From the NCBI GenBank assembly GCA_041488095.1, contig JBGPOP010000036.1:1-42946 (forward strand): a DNA stretch of 42,946 bases. Direction: 5' to 3'. Position 1 is the first letter of the stretch; each line of letters starts with the position of its first letter. A program made the position numbers and the translations under genes. Of this stretch, positions 1 through 7,844 are shown piece by piece. The notes beneath the pieces are model-generated. The model was not told where the DNA came from. It saw nothing but the letters and a program-made list of their open reading frames with translations, and did no database searches. This DNA comes from DASYPQ01 sp041488095 (GTDB lineage: Bacteria > Planctomycetota > UBA1135 > GCA-002686595).

Positions 1-313
1 CCCCTTCGAAGAGAACGCTCTGTCGTGTACCGTCGCACATGCGGGTGTGGGCTCCTCTCGCGGATTCGGCGTGTTTCCAAGCACCGAATCGGCAGGGCGC
101 AACGCACCCGCGCCTACTTCTCGTGAATCATCCGGGCTAGCAGCCCGTTGAAACACCAGAACAGTAACGGTCACCGGCGACCGCATCCTTGGTCGAGGCG
201 CCAGTTTTCGCGTCAGTTCGCAAGATTGGGCTAGACCTCCACGCTCCGATTGGTACCATGAGGAATCTAGCCCTGAATTGTCGGGCAGCACTGGGTCGGA
301 TTTGGAGCTACCA
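1..313. other. Leading intergenic stretch with a short perfect hairpin
   Basis: I find no convincing coding frame here. The one structure is CGGGCT-AGC-AGCCCG at 133-147, a perfect 6-bp stem with a 3-nt loop, followed by TTGAAACACC. It has no T-tract, so it is not a good intrinsic terminator. It could be the end of an element truncated by the window edge or an ordinary palindrome. The last part holds the leader of the VOC gene. Confidence 0.5.
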
Positions 314-802
314 GTGACACGATTCATCATGGGCGTATTCATGTGTTTCCTCGGCGGATGCGCATCCATGCACGCCACGGATTCCACAAGCAGCCACACA
401 TCAGGAGATGCACACATGAGGCTCGGGAACTTCTCGGTAAGTCTTGCCGTCAAGGACCTTGGCGCGTCCCGCGCGTTCTACGAGAAACTCGGCTTTCGGG
501 CGATCGGCGGCGACCCGGCAAAGAACTGGTTGATACTCCAGAACGAAACCAGCACCATCGGGCTCTTCCAAGGGATGTTCGACAAGAACATTCTGACGTT
601 CAACCCGGGCTGGGACAGAACCTGCACCACCTTGCCGGACTTCGACGACGTGCGCGACATTCAGCGGACACTCAAGAGTCGAGGCCTCACGCTGGCGTCC
701 GCAGCCGACGAGTCTACGTCGGGGCCCGCAAGCCTGATGCTGCTCGATCCCGACGGAAACCCGATCCTGATCGATCAGCACGTGCCCAGCCCTCGGAAGT
801 GA
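314..802 (+). CDS. VOC-fold (glyoxalase/bleomycin-resistance type) protein, possibly a lipoprotein
   Basis: The product is a single VOC domain of about 125 residues beginning MRLGNFSVSLAVKDL and continuing ASRAFYEKLGF, with the family's terminal LLDPDGNPILIDQH. VOC proteins are metal-binding beta-alpha-beta-beta-beta modules used in isomerases, dioxygenases and resistance proteins; the substrate here is unknown. Two starts are credible. GTG at 314 has GGAG at 304-307 and adds a signal peptide with lipobox LGGC (Cys16), predicting a membrane-anchored form of 162 aa. ATG at 416 has AGGAG at 403-407 and gives a cytosolic 128-aa form matching the usual family length. I took the upstream start because the leader has the correct n-region, hydrophobic core and lipobox order, which is unlikely by chance. 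The gene stands alone; the next gene is on the opposite strand. Confidence 0.85.
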   Translation: MTRFIMGVFMCFLGGCASMHATDSTSSHTSGDAHMRLGNFSVSLAVKDLGASRAFYEKLGFRAIGGDPAKNWLILQNETSTIGLFQGMFDKNILTFNPGWDRTCTTLPDFDDVRDIQRTLKSRGLTLASAADESTSGPASLMLLDPDGNPILIDQHVPSPRK

Positions 803-1186
803 CCATCAGTTCTCCGTGGCGTTCATGGGAGGACTATGCAATGCAGTCACTTGTCGAAGACTCTGAACTCGTTTGTGATGCCGTGGCTCGCAACAAGATC
901 ATGACCGTCCGAAAACAATGATGCATCTCACGGTGGGAGTGTCTTGCGGGCCGCGTAGAACCGAGGCCACCCGCCCACGTTCCGATCCGCGTCCTGTGGA
1001 CGGACCGGCATGAAGTGCGGACGGGTGAAGAGCCTCCTCCATCCTTTCATCCTCGGGTTGCGCTGCTTGTTCTTCTGCTCGACTACGTCAAAGCGGAAGA
1101 GGTTTCGTTACACCCCACACCGGTGTCATGCAGCAATCCCATTTGGGTCCTTCACGATTCGCGATGTGTTTCCTGAATCCGTTCGA
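803..1186. other. Intergenic stretch with one weak micro-ORF
   Basis: No recognisable gene. A 26-codon frame at 841-921 (start MQSLVEDSEL) has GGAGG at 829-833 at good spacing, but it resembles nothing I know and could be fortuitous. The rest, up to the stop of the opposite-strand VCBS gene, shows no coding pattern and no clear terminator. Confidence 0.4.
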
Positions 1187-2947
1187 TCACTCGTGCATGG
1201 GTCGAAACGCGGGAAGCACGAGCTCCCGTGGAGGCATGCTCTCGACGACTTCGTAATCGACATCCGCGCGTAGGGGCCCGATCCCCTGGATGGTCCCGTC
1301 GGCCCAGGTGATCTCGGCGGAATCCATCCGGACGGCGTTCCCGATACCGAAGTGAACGCGTGCGTCGCGCGAGGACTGGTAACCCTGGTTCGGCAGCTTC
1401 CATCCGGCGCGAACGCGGCCCGAAAAGGTCACGCGCACGAGCGTGCCCGGCGCTTCCCGCTCCTTCGCGCCGCGGAGCGTGAAGCGGATCCAGTGATGGC
1501 GGGGCGCAGAGATGTTCCAGAAGACCTGGGGGGCGCCGTTGTGGGTCACGGTTACCAGGTCGAGACGTCCGTCGTTGTCGAAATCGGCGACGGCGAGTCC
1601 GCGGCGACTGCGGCGTCCGGAGAGCGCCGGGTCGACGATTTCCTCGAAACGGCCGCCGCCGCACCCGGCGAAGAGACGGATCGGCTGGGCGTAGGAGTCC
1701 TCCGGATCGTCGAGCTCCTCCACCTGCGGATAGATCTGCCCGTTGGCGACGACCGCGTCCTCGTGACCGTCGTTGTCCAGGTCCGCGACGGCGTTTCCCC
1801 ATCCGAGCTCCGCCCGGTGCGTATCGAGCCCCGTGCCGACCGTCTCATCGGCGAACGCGCCACCGAGATTGTGGTACAGCGTGTTCTTCTCGCCGGCGAA
1901 GTTCGTGATGAAGAGGTCGGGGCGCCCGGACTCGTGGAGGTCGCCCACGGCCACGCCCATCCCCGACTCGTGGCGTCCATCGGCGCTCATGGCCGCGCCG
2001 CGCTCCGCCGCGACTTCCGCGAAGCGAAAGCCCCCGAGGTCGCGGAACAGGAGGTTCGGCATGACGTCGCAGCCGACATAGACGTCGGGGAGGCGTGAAT
2101 CGTCGAAGAGCCGCAGCGCCACGGTCCCGATTCCACGGTACGGCGCTGCGGCGGCCACGCCGCAGCGGTGCGAGACATCTTCGAACCGGCCGTCGCCCAG
2201 GTTGCGGTAGACGGCCATCTCCTCGCCCGCGTAGTCGTACGGCGGACAGCCCGTGACGACGCCGCGATAAGTGCACGGCTGGCCGTTCTCCGTCGTCGGA
2301 TAGCTCGCCGGATCGAAACGCACATAGCGCGAGACGAACAGGTCGAGCCGGCCGTCCCCGTCGAAATCCGCCCACGAGGCGAACGAGCACCAGTGTCCGT
2401 CGGCGAGACCCGCGAGCGCCGTCGTGTCCTCGAACGTGCCATCGCCGCGATTGCGGTACGTGCGGTTGCCGCCCCAGCCCGCGACGAAGAGATCCGTCCA
2501 TCCGTCGCCATCGTAGTCTGCGGCCGCGCAGCCGGTGCCCCAGGCGGGCCCGCGCGAACCCGCGCGATCCGTCACGTCAAGAAACGACCCGTCGCCGGCG
2601 TTGCGAAGGAGCGCGCCACCGGGGTTGTCGCCCGCAGCGAACCGCGCGAGCGTCGATCCATTGACGAGGTAGACGTCCTGCAGGCCGTCGCCGTCGAAAT
2701 CGAGGACGCAGACGCCCTGCCCGTTCTGGTCGAGGATCGGAATCTGGTCCGGATCGCCCGACACGTTCCGGAAGGGGAGTTCCGTCGAGCGAAAGGCGAA
2801 TCGGGGCAGAGCCGTGCCCGCGGTTTCCGCTCGCACGCCTGCGCTTTCGGGCGCGGACGTGCGGGTCCGGCGCGCCACGAGCGCAGACAGCGTCCCGATC
2901 AGGATGACGGCGAGGAGCAGCCGCACGGGGACCAAGGAACGTCTCAC
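1187..2947 (-). CDS. Exported CRTAC1-type protein: FG-GAP/VCBS repeats with C-terminal ASPIC/UnbV domain
   Basis: The N-terminus has a basic stretch and a hydrophobic segment (RRSLVPVRLLLAVILIGTLS), so the protein is exported or anchored. It then carries a series of VCBS/FG-GAP blades with calcium-loop motifs: FDGDGLQDVY, YDGDGWTDLF, FDGDGRLDLF, LDNDGHEDAV and FDNDGRLDLV. The last about 100 residues (from HWIRFTLRGA, through GYQSSRDARVHFGIG, to the ITWADGT segment) match the ASPIC/UnbV domain that ends this family. The fold is an integrin-alpha-like propeller; the role is unknown, presumably cell-surface binding. The frame is open to a TTG at 3001, but the first 18 residues there are Ala-rich and uninformative, so I prefer GTG at 2947, directly before the signal anchor. 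It is transcribed divergently from the RRM gene. Confidence 0.9.
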   Translation of the reverse strand: MRRSLVPVRLLLAVILIGTLSALVARRTRTSAPESAGVRAETAGTALPRFAFRSTELPFRNVSGDPDQIPILDQNGQGVCVLDFDGDGLQDVYLVNGSTLARFAAGDNPGGALLRNAGDGSFLDVTDRAGSRGPAWGTGCAAADYDGDGWTDLFVAGWGGNRTYRNRGDGTFEDTTALAGLADGHWCSFASWADFDGDGRLDLFVSRYVRFDPASYPTTENGQPCTYRGVVTGCPPYDYAGEEMAVYRNLGDGRFEDVSHRCGVAAAAPYRGIGTVALRLFDDSRLPDVYVGCDVMPNLLFRDLGGFRFAEVAAERGAAMSADGRHESGMGVAVGDLHESGRPDLFITNFAGEKNTLYHNLGGAFADETVGTGLDTHRAELGWGNAVADLDNDGHEDAVVANGQIYPQVEELDDPEDSYAQPIRLFAGCGGGRFEEIVDPALSGRRSRRGLAVADFDNDGRLDLVTVTHNGAPQVFWNISAPRHHWIRFTLRGAKEREAPGTLVRVTFSGRVRAGWKLPNQGYQSSRDARVHFGIGNAVRMDSAEITWADGTIQGIGPLRADVDYEVVESMPPRELVLPAFRPMHE

Positions 2948-3316
2948 GAGCCGGAGTGTAGCGGCCGCGGCGGCCCAGCCCGCCGCGGCGGCATAGCCCA
3001 ATTCGGCCGAGCGCCCCTAGGTCCACGGCCGGTTGTTACCGACTCGTCCGCGGGGGTACTCCCCCTGCTCGCCATGGATCCGCCTGCCCGCAGGTCAGGT
3101 CCGGGCGCCAGCAGGCCTATCGGCTACCGCCAGTGCTCGGTGGGCTTCTCCCGATTCCCGCGGCCCAGCCTGCCGACCGGGCCATCCGCGATTCCGGTGG
3201 TTGCGGGGGGGCCGCCGCGATACAGTCTCCGCGTCATTTCCCGATCTAGGATTGCCGTCCCATTGGTATTGCCAACGGAACTTGCTCATCCAGACACAAA
3301 CGAAAGGCAGAACCAC
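2948..3316. other. Divergent intergenic region between the VCBS gene and the RRM gene
   Basis: No gene seen. It must hold two divergent promoters, but I cannot pick convincing -35/-10 pairs. A small hairpin, GGGGG-TACT-CCCCC, lies at 3052-3065. Confidence 0.45.
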
Positions 3317-3640
3317 ATGGGAACGAAACTGTACGTCGGTAACCTCAGCTACAACGCCACCGAAGCCGGCCTGCGCACCACCTTCGAGGCCGACGGCCGA
3401 CAAGTTCGCGAAGTCGCGCTGATCATGGACCGTGAGACGGGACGCCCGAAGGGCTTCGCGTTCATCCAGATGGGCTCCGAACAGGACGCCAAGGCCGCGA
3501 TCGCGGCGCTCGACGGCAAGGAGCTCGACGGGCGGGCGATCAAGGTCAACGAGGCGAAAGACCGTCCCGCGGGCGGGCGCCCGGACGGGGGCGGTGGTCG
3601 CTCAGGCGGCGGCTACGGTGGCGGCACCCAGCGCTACTAG
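3317..3640 (+). CDS. Small RRM RNA-binding protein with glycine-rich tail
   Basis: The 107-aa product opens MGTKLYVGNLSYN, with RNP2 = LYVGNL (residues 5-10). RNP1 is KGFAFIQM, with the conserved aromatics but Met instead of the final aromatic. The single RRM runs over about residues 3-80. The tail is Gly/Arg-rich (GGGGRSGGGYGGG). This is the bacterial glycine-rich RBP class common in cyanobacteria, Planctomycetota and deltaproteobacteria, binding single-stranded RNA as cold-shock or post-transcriptional factors. ATG at 3317 is preceded by AAAGG about 9 nt upstream; it is the only start that places RNP2 normally. The gene is monocistronic, with 248 nt of apparently empty sequence before the next gene. 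Confidence 0.93.
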   Translation: MGTKLYVGNLSYNATEAGLRTTFEADGRQVREVALIMDRETGRPKGFAFIQMGSEQDAKAAIAALDGKELDGRAIKVNEAKDRPAGGRPDGGGGRSGGGYGGGTQRY

Positions 3641-3888
3641 AGCCTCGATGCAGGCTCGCGCGCGGGCCGCGGACGGAAACTCATCCGCCGCCATCGCAGG
3701 CCCGGGCCTGGTGGCGGGCTCTCTCTCTCGGGCCAGGTCATGCCGCTCGCGCCCCGCGGCGGCGCGACCTCCATCAGGAGCCCATCGGGACGCTCTGCTG
3801 CCGAGCTGCGCCACCGCTCCCGGGTTCAGAAACAGGATCTCGCCCCCGCTCCCGCTCTCCACCACCCACCCGGAGTCCCCACGCGACC

Positions 3889-4110
3889 ATGGAACTCTCC
3901 TTGCCCCAGCGACTCCAGAAGTCCGTGAACGGTTCCTTCCACAAGACCGCGCTCCTGCAGAAGCGCGTCCGTGAGCTCGTCCGCGGCGCTGCGCCGCTGA
4001 TCGAAACCCGCGAGGTCAATCCGATCAAGATCGCGTTCCTGGAGATGGAGCGCGGCCTGATCGAGCTGATCCCCGATGAGGAGTCGCACCCGCCCACGCC
4101 CACGCTGTAG
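3889..4110 (+). CDS. rpoZ: RNA polymerase omega-subunit-like small protein
   Basis: The product is 73 aa. The core reads LLQKRVRELVRGAAPLIE, then NPIKIAFLEMERGLIEL. This matches the omega/RPB6 pattern of a basic helix (KRxRELxxGA), Pro-Leu, and the 'NPIxIAxxEIxxGxI' helix. Omega stabilises the beta' subunit during RNA polymerase assembly. The length fits a short omega. The ATG has GGAG about 13 nt upstream, rather far. The stop at 4108-4110 is followed 3 nt later by a Shine-Dalgarno-like AGGAGG (4114-4119) belonging to the winged-helix frame, so the two may be cotranscribed. The assignment is by motif only. Omega genes are poorly conserved and often sit beside gmk, which is absent here. Confidence 0.7.
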   Translation: MELSLPQRLQKSVNGSFHKTALLQKRVRELVRGAAPLIETREVNPIKIAFLEMERGLIELIPDEESHPPTPTL

Positions 4111-4115
4111 GTTAG

Positions 4116-4403
4116 GAGGCGGTTGCGGGAGATCGCCGCCCTGGCCGCCCGAGGAAGGCCGCCGCCCGAGCGAAGCCCGCCCAGCGTGGCAAGCGCATCC
4201 GCCGCTTCCCCGCCGACCTGGCGAGGCTCGCCGGGCCCGTCCTGGCTCAAGTCCGTTCGAAGCAAGGTCAGCGCCTGGAAGAGATCGGCAGGGCCCTCCG
4301 AACTGATACCGGCGTGCTCAAGAAGCCGATCGCGAACCTGCTCGCCGCGAAGAAGCTCAAGACGCGGGGGCAGAAGCGCGGAAACAAGTACTTCGTCAGG
4401 TGA
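4116..4403 (+). pseudogene. AT-hook plus winged-helix-like small DNA-binding protein; frame lacks a start codon
   Basis: One frame is open from the stop at 4113 to TGA at 4401-4403 and is clearly protein-like. It has an AT-hook (PGRPRK, about 4140), a Lys/Arg/Ala linker, then a compact helical domain including GQRLEEIGRALRTDTGVLKK and ending NLLAAKKLKTRGQKRGNKYF. That pattern (helix, turn, recognition helix, basic wing) resembles small nucleoid-associated winged-helix proteins. No ATG, GTG or TTG occurs in frame upstream of the domain. AGGAGG at 4114-4119 precedes a TTG at 4123 in another frame. A single missing base between about 4126 and 4140 would join that start (MREIA...) to the AT-hook frame, giving about 93 aa. 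It is therefore a frameshifted gene or an assembly error. Its C-terminus is echoed at 39557-39649. Confidence 0.6.
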
Positions 4404-4528
4404 CGCAGGCCGGGCCGCCGTGGCACGCTGCGCTCGAGCACCGCGACATGCTGCCGCAGAGCGAGGTTCTCCAGGACGAGCGACATGCGCGAGATCAGGA
4501 TCGCCCGGAGTAAGATCAGGATGAGCAT
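4400..4528 (-). pseudogene. N-terminal fragment of an integrase-core transposase
   Basis: Read on the minus strand from ATG at 4528, the peptide LILLRAILISRMSLVLENLA then LRQHVAVLERSVPRRPGL matches the opening of rve/integrase-core transposases, which start with a short hydrophobic helix followed by 'SRxSLxLENLALRQQLAVLxR'. Homology ends where the sequence meets the 3' end of the winged-helix frame, so only about 43 residues remain and there is no DDE core. I see no terminal inverted repeats or target duplication. It is a relic of an insertion-sequence event next to the start-less winged-helix gene. Confidence 0.6.
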
Positions 4529-4846
4529 CCCGGGACCATCGGCCACGCGCGGCAGCGGGGATCACTGGATGCCGCTGAATCACGGAGATCCGGTCCTCCA
4601 TGCCCTGCCCGCAGTTTTCGGGATGGACAGGCAGCTTCATCCTCCCCCCGAACGGGCAGGATCCCGATTACGGACCCGCAATGACCGGTCTGCGGGGTCG
4701 AAATCCTGGGACCCCACCGCCGAAAGCGGGCCGCCATGTTCTCGCCCCCCATGGCTTCCGGGCCTTCGATTGCCCCGCGGATTCCGTAACCGCGCGACCT
4801 CGACCGGCGTTATCCCGTCGGTGACGGACCCCACCGGCTGAACTCC
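4529..4846. other. Intergenic stretch upstream of the ECF operon
   Basis: No coding frame with recognisable sequence. It separates the transposase relic from the ECF operon and should contain that operon's promoter, which I cannot identify. Confidence 0.4.
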
Positions 4847-5431
4847 GTGCCGCAGCCCGAGTTCGATCTCTCCGCCTGCCTCCGGCGGGTCGCGGAAGGG
4901 GACGAGGACGCGGCGCGCGAGCTGGTCGCACGCTGTCACCCCCTGGTGCAGAATCTGGTGCGAGCGCACCGGGCGACGCACCTCGGCGAGGACGATCTGT
5001 TGCAGGAGGTGTTCATCAAGATGTTCGCCATGCTCCCGCGCTACGAAGCCCGCGAAGGCCGGCTCTTCGAGCACTGGCTCGCGCGCCTCGCCGTGCGCAC
5101 CTGCCGCGACGCCCTGCGCTCGGAGGTCCGGCGCGCGGCAAACGTGCCGCTCTCGCAGGGAGCGCACGAGTGGCTCGGCTCGCTCGCGAGCGAGCGCGAG
5201 CCGGCGGTGGAGGACGCGCTCGCCGCGCGCGAGCTGGTCGAGGCGCTGCTCGCCGAGCTCCCCTCACCGGATAGACTCGTGCTGACGCTGCTCGACCTCG
5301 AGCAGCGCTCGACGGCGGAGATCGCCGCGCTCACCGGCTGGAGCCGCGCGCTCATCAAGGTGCGCGCTTTCCGCGCGCGGATGCGGCTGCGCGCGGTCGT
5401 GCGTCGCAAGAAGGAGCTCGGCGATGGCTGA
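4847..5431 (+). CDS. ECF-type RNA polymerase sigma-70 factor
   Basis: The product is 194 aa. Region 2 lies at about residues 10-90, with the helix HLGEDDLLQEVFIKMFAML and a following W-L-A-R segment that fits the -10 recognition helix. Region 4 lies at about 125-185: LPSPDRLVLTLLDLEQRS, then TAEIAALTGWSRALIKVRAF, the helix-turn-helix that reads the -35 element. There is no C-terminal extension, unlike the two fused sigma factors elsewhere in the window. The start is GTG at 4847; a good Shine-Dalgarno is not evident. It overlaps the next gene by 8 nt and heads a five-gene operon with two membrane proteins, DUF1800 and DUF1501. By family habit the second gene may play the anti-sigma role. Confidence 0.92.
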   Translation: MPQPEFDLSACLRRVAEGDEDAARELVARCHPLVQNLVRAHRATHLGEDDLLQEVFIKMFAMLPRYEAREGRLFEHWLARLAVRTCRDALRSEVRRAANVPLSQGAHEWLGSLASEREPAVEDALAARELVEALLAELPSPDRLVLTLLDLEQRSTAEIAALTGWSRALIKVRAFRARMRLRAVVRRKKELGDG

Positions 5432-5825
5432 GTTCGACGACCGCTGGCGCAGACTCGTGACGACCGCGCGGAACGCGGGCGAGCCTGCTTCGGAGCTCCA
5501 GTCGCAGCGCATCGTCGAGCTGGCATCGCTGGCACGGCACCGTTCCGTCGCGCAACTCGACCTCCTCCCGCGTGCCTACGCGCGCGCGGAGCGGCGCAGC
5601 TTGGTCGCGATTGCGGCGCTGCTCGCCGGCGTGTTCTTCGCGCTCTTGCCCTGCAGTGTGGAAGTCGGCGCGTTCCTCGAGTCCGCCACCTCCGATCTCG
5701 CCGAACTGCCGAATCGCGTTCCTCGCCCGCCGCATCCGCCCTCGGCCGCGGTCGCGCTCGAGGCGCTGCCCGACCTGCATTCCTTCCTCGAACTCACACC
5801 CTTTTCCACGGAGAGCCAGCCATGA
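5424..5825 (+). CDS. Single-pass membrane protein, candidate anti-sigma partner
   Basis: The 133-aa product has a soluble N-terminus of about 55 residues (AEFDDRWRRLVTTARNAGE), one membrane segment (about 58-80, LVAIAALLAGVFFALLPC), and a Pro/Ala-rich extracytoplasmic tail. No HxxxCxxC zinc anti-sigma motif is present, so the anti-sigma role is inferred only from position immediately after the sigma gene and from the N-in, single-span topology. ATG at 5424 has AAGGAG at 5411-5416 and overlaps the sigma gene. Its end overlaps the next start as ATGA at 5822-5825, which implies translational coupling. Confidence 0.75.
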   Translation: MAEFDDRWRRLVTTARNAGEPASELQSQRIVELASLARHRSVAQLDLLPRAYARAERRSLVAIAALLAGVFFALLPCSVEVGAFLESATSDLAELPNRVPRPPHPPSAAVALEALPDLHSFLELTPFSTESQP

Positions 5826-6364
5826 TCATGGCCGACATCCTGCTCTGGACGTTGATCATCCTCGGGACGTATCTCGTTCTCGTCGCCTACTGGGTCGGCG
5901 CCTACGCGCTCTTCCCTGCGCTCGTCGAGCGCTGCCGCGCGAGCTACGGCGCGCGACCGGTGGCCTCGACCTTCCTCGGCCTCTTGATTTTGCTGCCGAC
6001 GATCGCGATCGCGACGGTCGTCACGAAGGCGCTGCCGCACCCGGTCGTGCAGACCCCCGTGACCGGCGCGCTGCTCGTCCTCTTGCTCCTGTGCCTGATC
6101 GGCTCGGCGGGGCTGGCGCTGCGCATCGGCGCCGGCATGGCCTCGCCGCTCGACGCGACGCAGCCCTGGCGGCGGCTCCTGCGCGGCGGAATGGTGCTCG
6201 GGCTCGCGTTCGTGATGCCGTTCCTGGGCTGGTTCGTGCTGCTGCCCTGGGCGCTCACGAGCGGCCTCGGAGCGCTCGTGCTCTCGCGGCGGGCGACGGA
6301 GCCGGTCCGACAGCCCGCGCCGATCGAGCGCGCACCGGTCACGAGCGTCCCGGTGGAGTCGTGA
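5822..6364 (+). CDS. Polytopic membrane protein of the ECF/DUF1800 operon
   Basis: The 180-aa product has about four hydrophobic segments: MADILLWTLIILGTYLVLVA (N-terminal), TFLGLLILLPTIAIATVV, ALLVLLLLCLIGSAGLALRI and MVLGLAFVMPFLGWFVLLPW. It ends in a Pro/Arg/Glu-rich cytosolic tail. I do not recognise a named family. The start overlaps the previous stop (ATGA) and its TGA overlaps the GTG of the DUF1800 gene, so it is embedded in the operon and may help localise or secrete the downstream proteins. That role is inference. Confidence 0.75.
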   Translation: MIMADILLWTLIILGTYLVLVAYWVGAYALFPALVERCRASYGARPVASTFLGLLILLPTIAIATVVTKALPHPVVQTPVTGALLVLLLLCLIGSAGLALRIGAGMASPLDATQPWRRLLRGGMVLGLAFVMPFLGWFVLLPWALTSGLGALVLSRRATEPVRQPAPIERAPVTSVPVES

Positions 6365-7842
6365 GCCTCACGCGGCGGACATTCCTGCTCGCGACCAGTG
6401 GCGCGTGCGTCTCGCTCGGCGGCTGCGACCCGCTCGAGGTGCTGCGCGCGCCGGCGCAGGAGAGCGGCACCTTCGTTGCTTCGACGAGCCCGGGCATCGA
6501 CCTCGCACAGCACGTGCTTGGCCGCTGCACCTTCGGCCTGCGCCCGGGCGATCGCAGCGCGTTCCTGGCACTCGCCCCGCAGCCGCGCGCAGCGACCGCG
6601 GCCTGGATCGAAGAGCAGCTCGCGCCGCAGAAGATCGACGATGAGCGCGCCGAGCGCGCGGTGCGCCGCTGCGACTCGCTCGATGCCCCGATCGGCGAGC
6701 TGTACGAGTACAAGCCGCAGGTCCTCTTGCGCGAGCTGACCGCTGCCGCGCTGCTGCGCGCGACGTTCTCGAAGCGCCAGCTCTACGAAGTGCTGGTCGA
6801 ATTCTGGACCGACCACTTCAACATCGACTGCTCGAAAGGGGAGTGCGCCTGGCTCAAGGCGGGCGACGACCGCGAGGTGATCCGCAAGCACGCGTTCGGG
6901 CGCTTCCCCGAACTTCTGCGCGCCTCGGCCTTCAGTCCGGCAATGCTCTGGTACCTCGACGGGCGCGCGAACGTGAAGCGCACGGCCATCGAGCGGCCGA
7001 ACGAGAACTACGCGCGCGAGCTGCTCGAGCTGCACACGCTCGGCGTGCACGGCGGCTACACGCAGCAGGACGTGATGGAGGCCGCGCGCTGTCTGACCGG
7101 CTGGACGGTGCGCGACAAGAACGGCTTCCGCAAGGCGAGCGTCGAGTTCCACGCCGACGAGCACGACGATGGTCGCAAGAGCGTGCTCGGCGTCGAGATC
7201 CCCGCCGGCGGACGCGAGCGCGATGCCGAGATCCTGCTCGAGACCGTCGCGAAGCATCCCTCGACCGCGGCGCACGTCTCCACGAAGCTCTGCCAGCGCT
7301 TTCTCTCCGACGATCCGCCGCGCGCGGCGGTCGAGGCGGTCGCGGCGGCCTTCCGCACGAGCGGCGGCGAAATCGTGGCCACGCTGCGTGCGCTCCTCGT
7401 GCGGCCCGAGTTCCTGGCCGAGGAGCCCGAGTTCGCTGCGCTGCGCGGCGCGAAGCTCAAGCGCCCGTTCCACTACACGGTCTCGATCCTGCGCGCTACC
7501 GAGGCTGCGACCGACGCTGGACCCGCGCTGACGAGCTACCTCGCGCGCATGGGGCACGCGCCCTTCCAGTTCCCCACACCCGACGGCTACCCGGAGGAGG
7601 CCGCGGCCTGGCAGGGCGCGCTCTTCTGGCGCTGGAAGCTCGCGCTGGCGCTCGCCGGCGGGCACGTCGAGGGCACGCGCATCGACGCGCCGCGGCTCCT
7701 CGAGCGCGTCGGCGGACACGACGGACTCGTCGCGCACCTGCTCGGCCGCCAGCCGAGCGCGCGCGAGCGCGAGCTCTTCCTCGGCCGCGGCGCGCCGATC
7801 CTCGGCCTCTTGCTCGCTTCGCCCATCTTCCAGCGCTGCTGA
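6361..7842 (+). CDS. DUF1800 family Tat-exported lipoprotein
   Basis: The 493-aa product begins MSLTRRTFLL, a twin-arginine signal, followed by lipobox LGGC (Cys22), so it should be exported folded and lipid-anchored. The DUF1800 signature is intact: FWTDHFNIDC, RPNENYARELLELHTLGV, then GGYTQQDVMEAARCLTGWTV, and the C-terminal FPTPDGYPEEAAAW. DUF1800 proteins almost always sit beside DUF1501 proteins and are abundant in Planctomycetota; their biochemical function is not established. GTG at 6361 overlaps the previous TGA (GTGA) and is the only start giving a correct Tat signal. The next gene begins 2 nt after the stop. Confidence 0.92.
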   Translation: MSLTRRTFLLATSGACVSLGGCDPLEVLRAPAQESGTFVASTSPGIDLAQHVLGRCTFGLRPGDRSAFLALAPQPRAATAAWIEEQLAPQKIDDERAERAVRRCDSLDAPIGELYEYKPQVLLRELTAAALLRATFSKRQLYEVLVEFWTDHFNIDCSKGECAWLKAGDDREVIRKHAFGRFPELLRASAFSPAMLWYLDGRANVKRTAIERPNENYARELLELHTLGVHGGYTQQDVMEAARCLTGWTVRDKNGFRKASVEFHADEHDDGRKSVLGVEIPAGGRERDAEILLETVAKHPSTAAHVSTKLCQRFLSDDPPRAAVEAVAAAFRTSGGEIVATLRALLVRPEFLAEEPEFAALRGAKLKRPFHYTVSILRATEAATDAGPALTSYLARMGHAPFQFPTPDGYPEEAAAWQGALFWRWKLALALAGGHVEGTRIDAPRLLERVGGHDGLVAHLLGRQPSARERELFLGRGAPILGLLLASPIFQRC

Positions 7843-7844
7843 CC

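Noticed and set aside
1079..1113. About 28 of 35 bases match the 3' end of the CHASE/PAS kinase gene near 30040
   Set aside because: Short, and the surrounding sequence does not extend the similarity; chance cannot be excluded.
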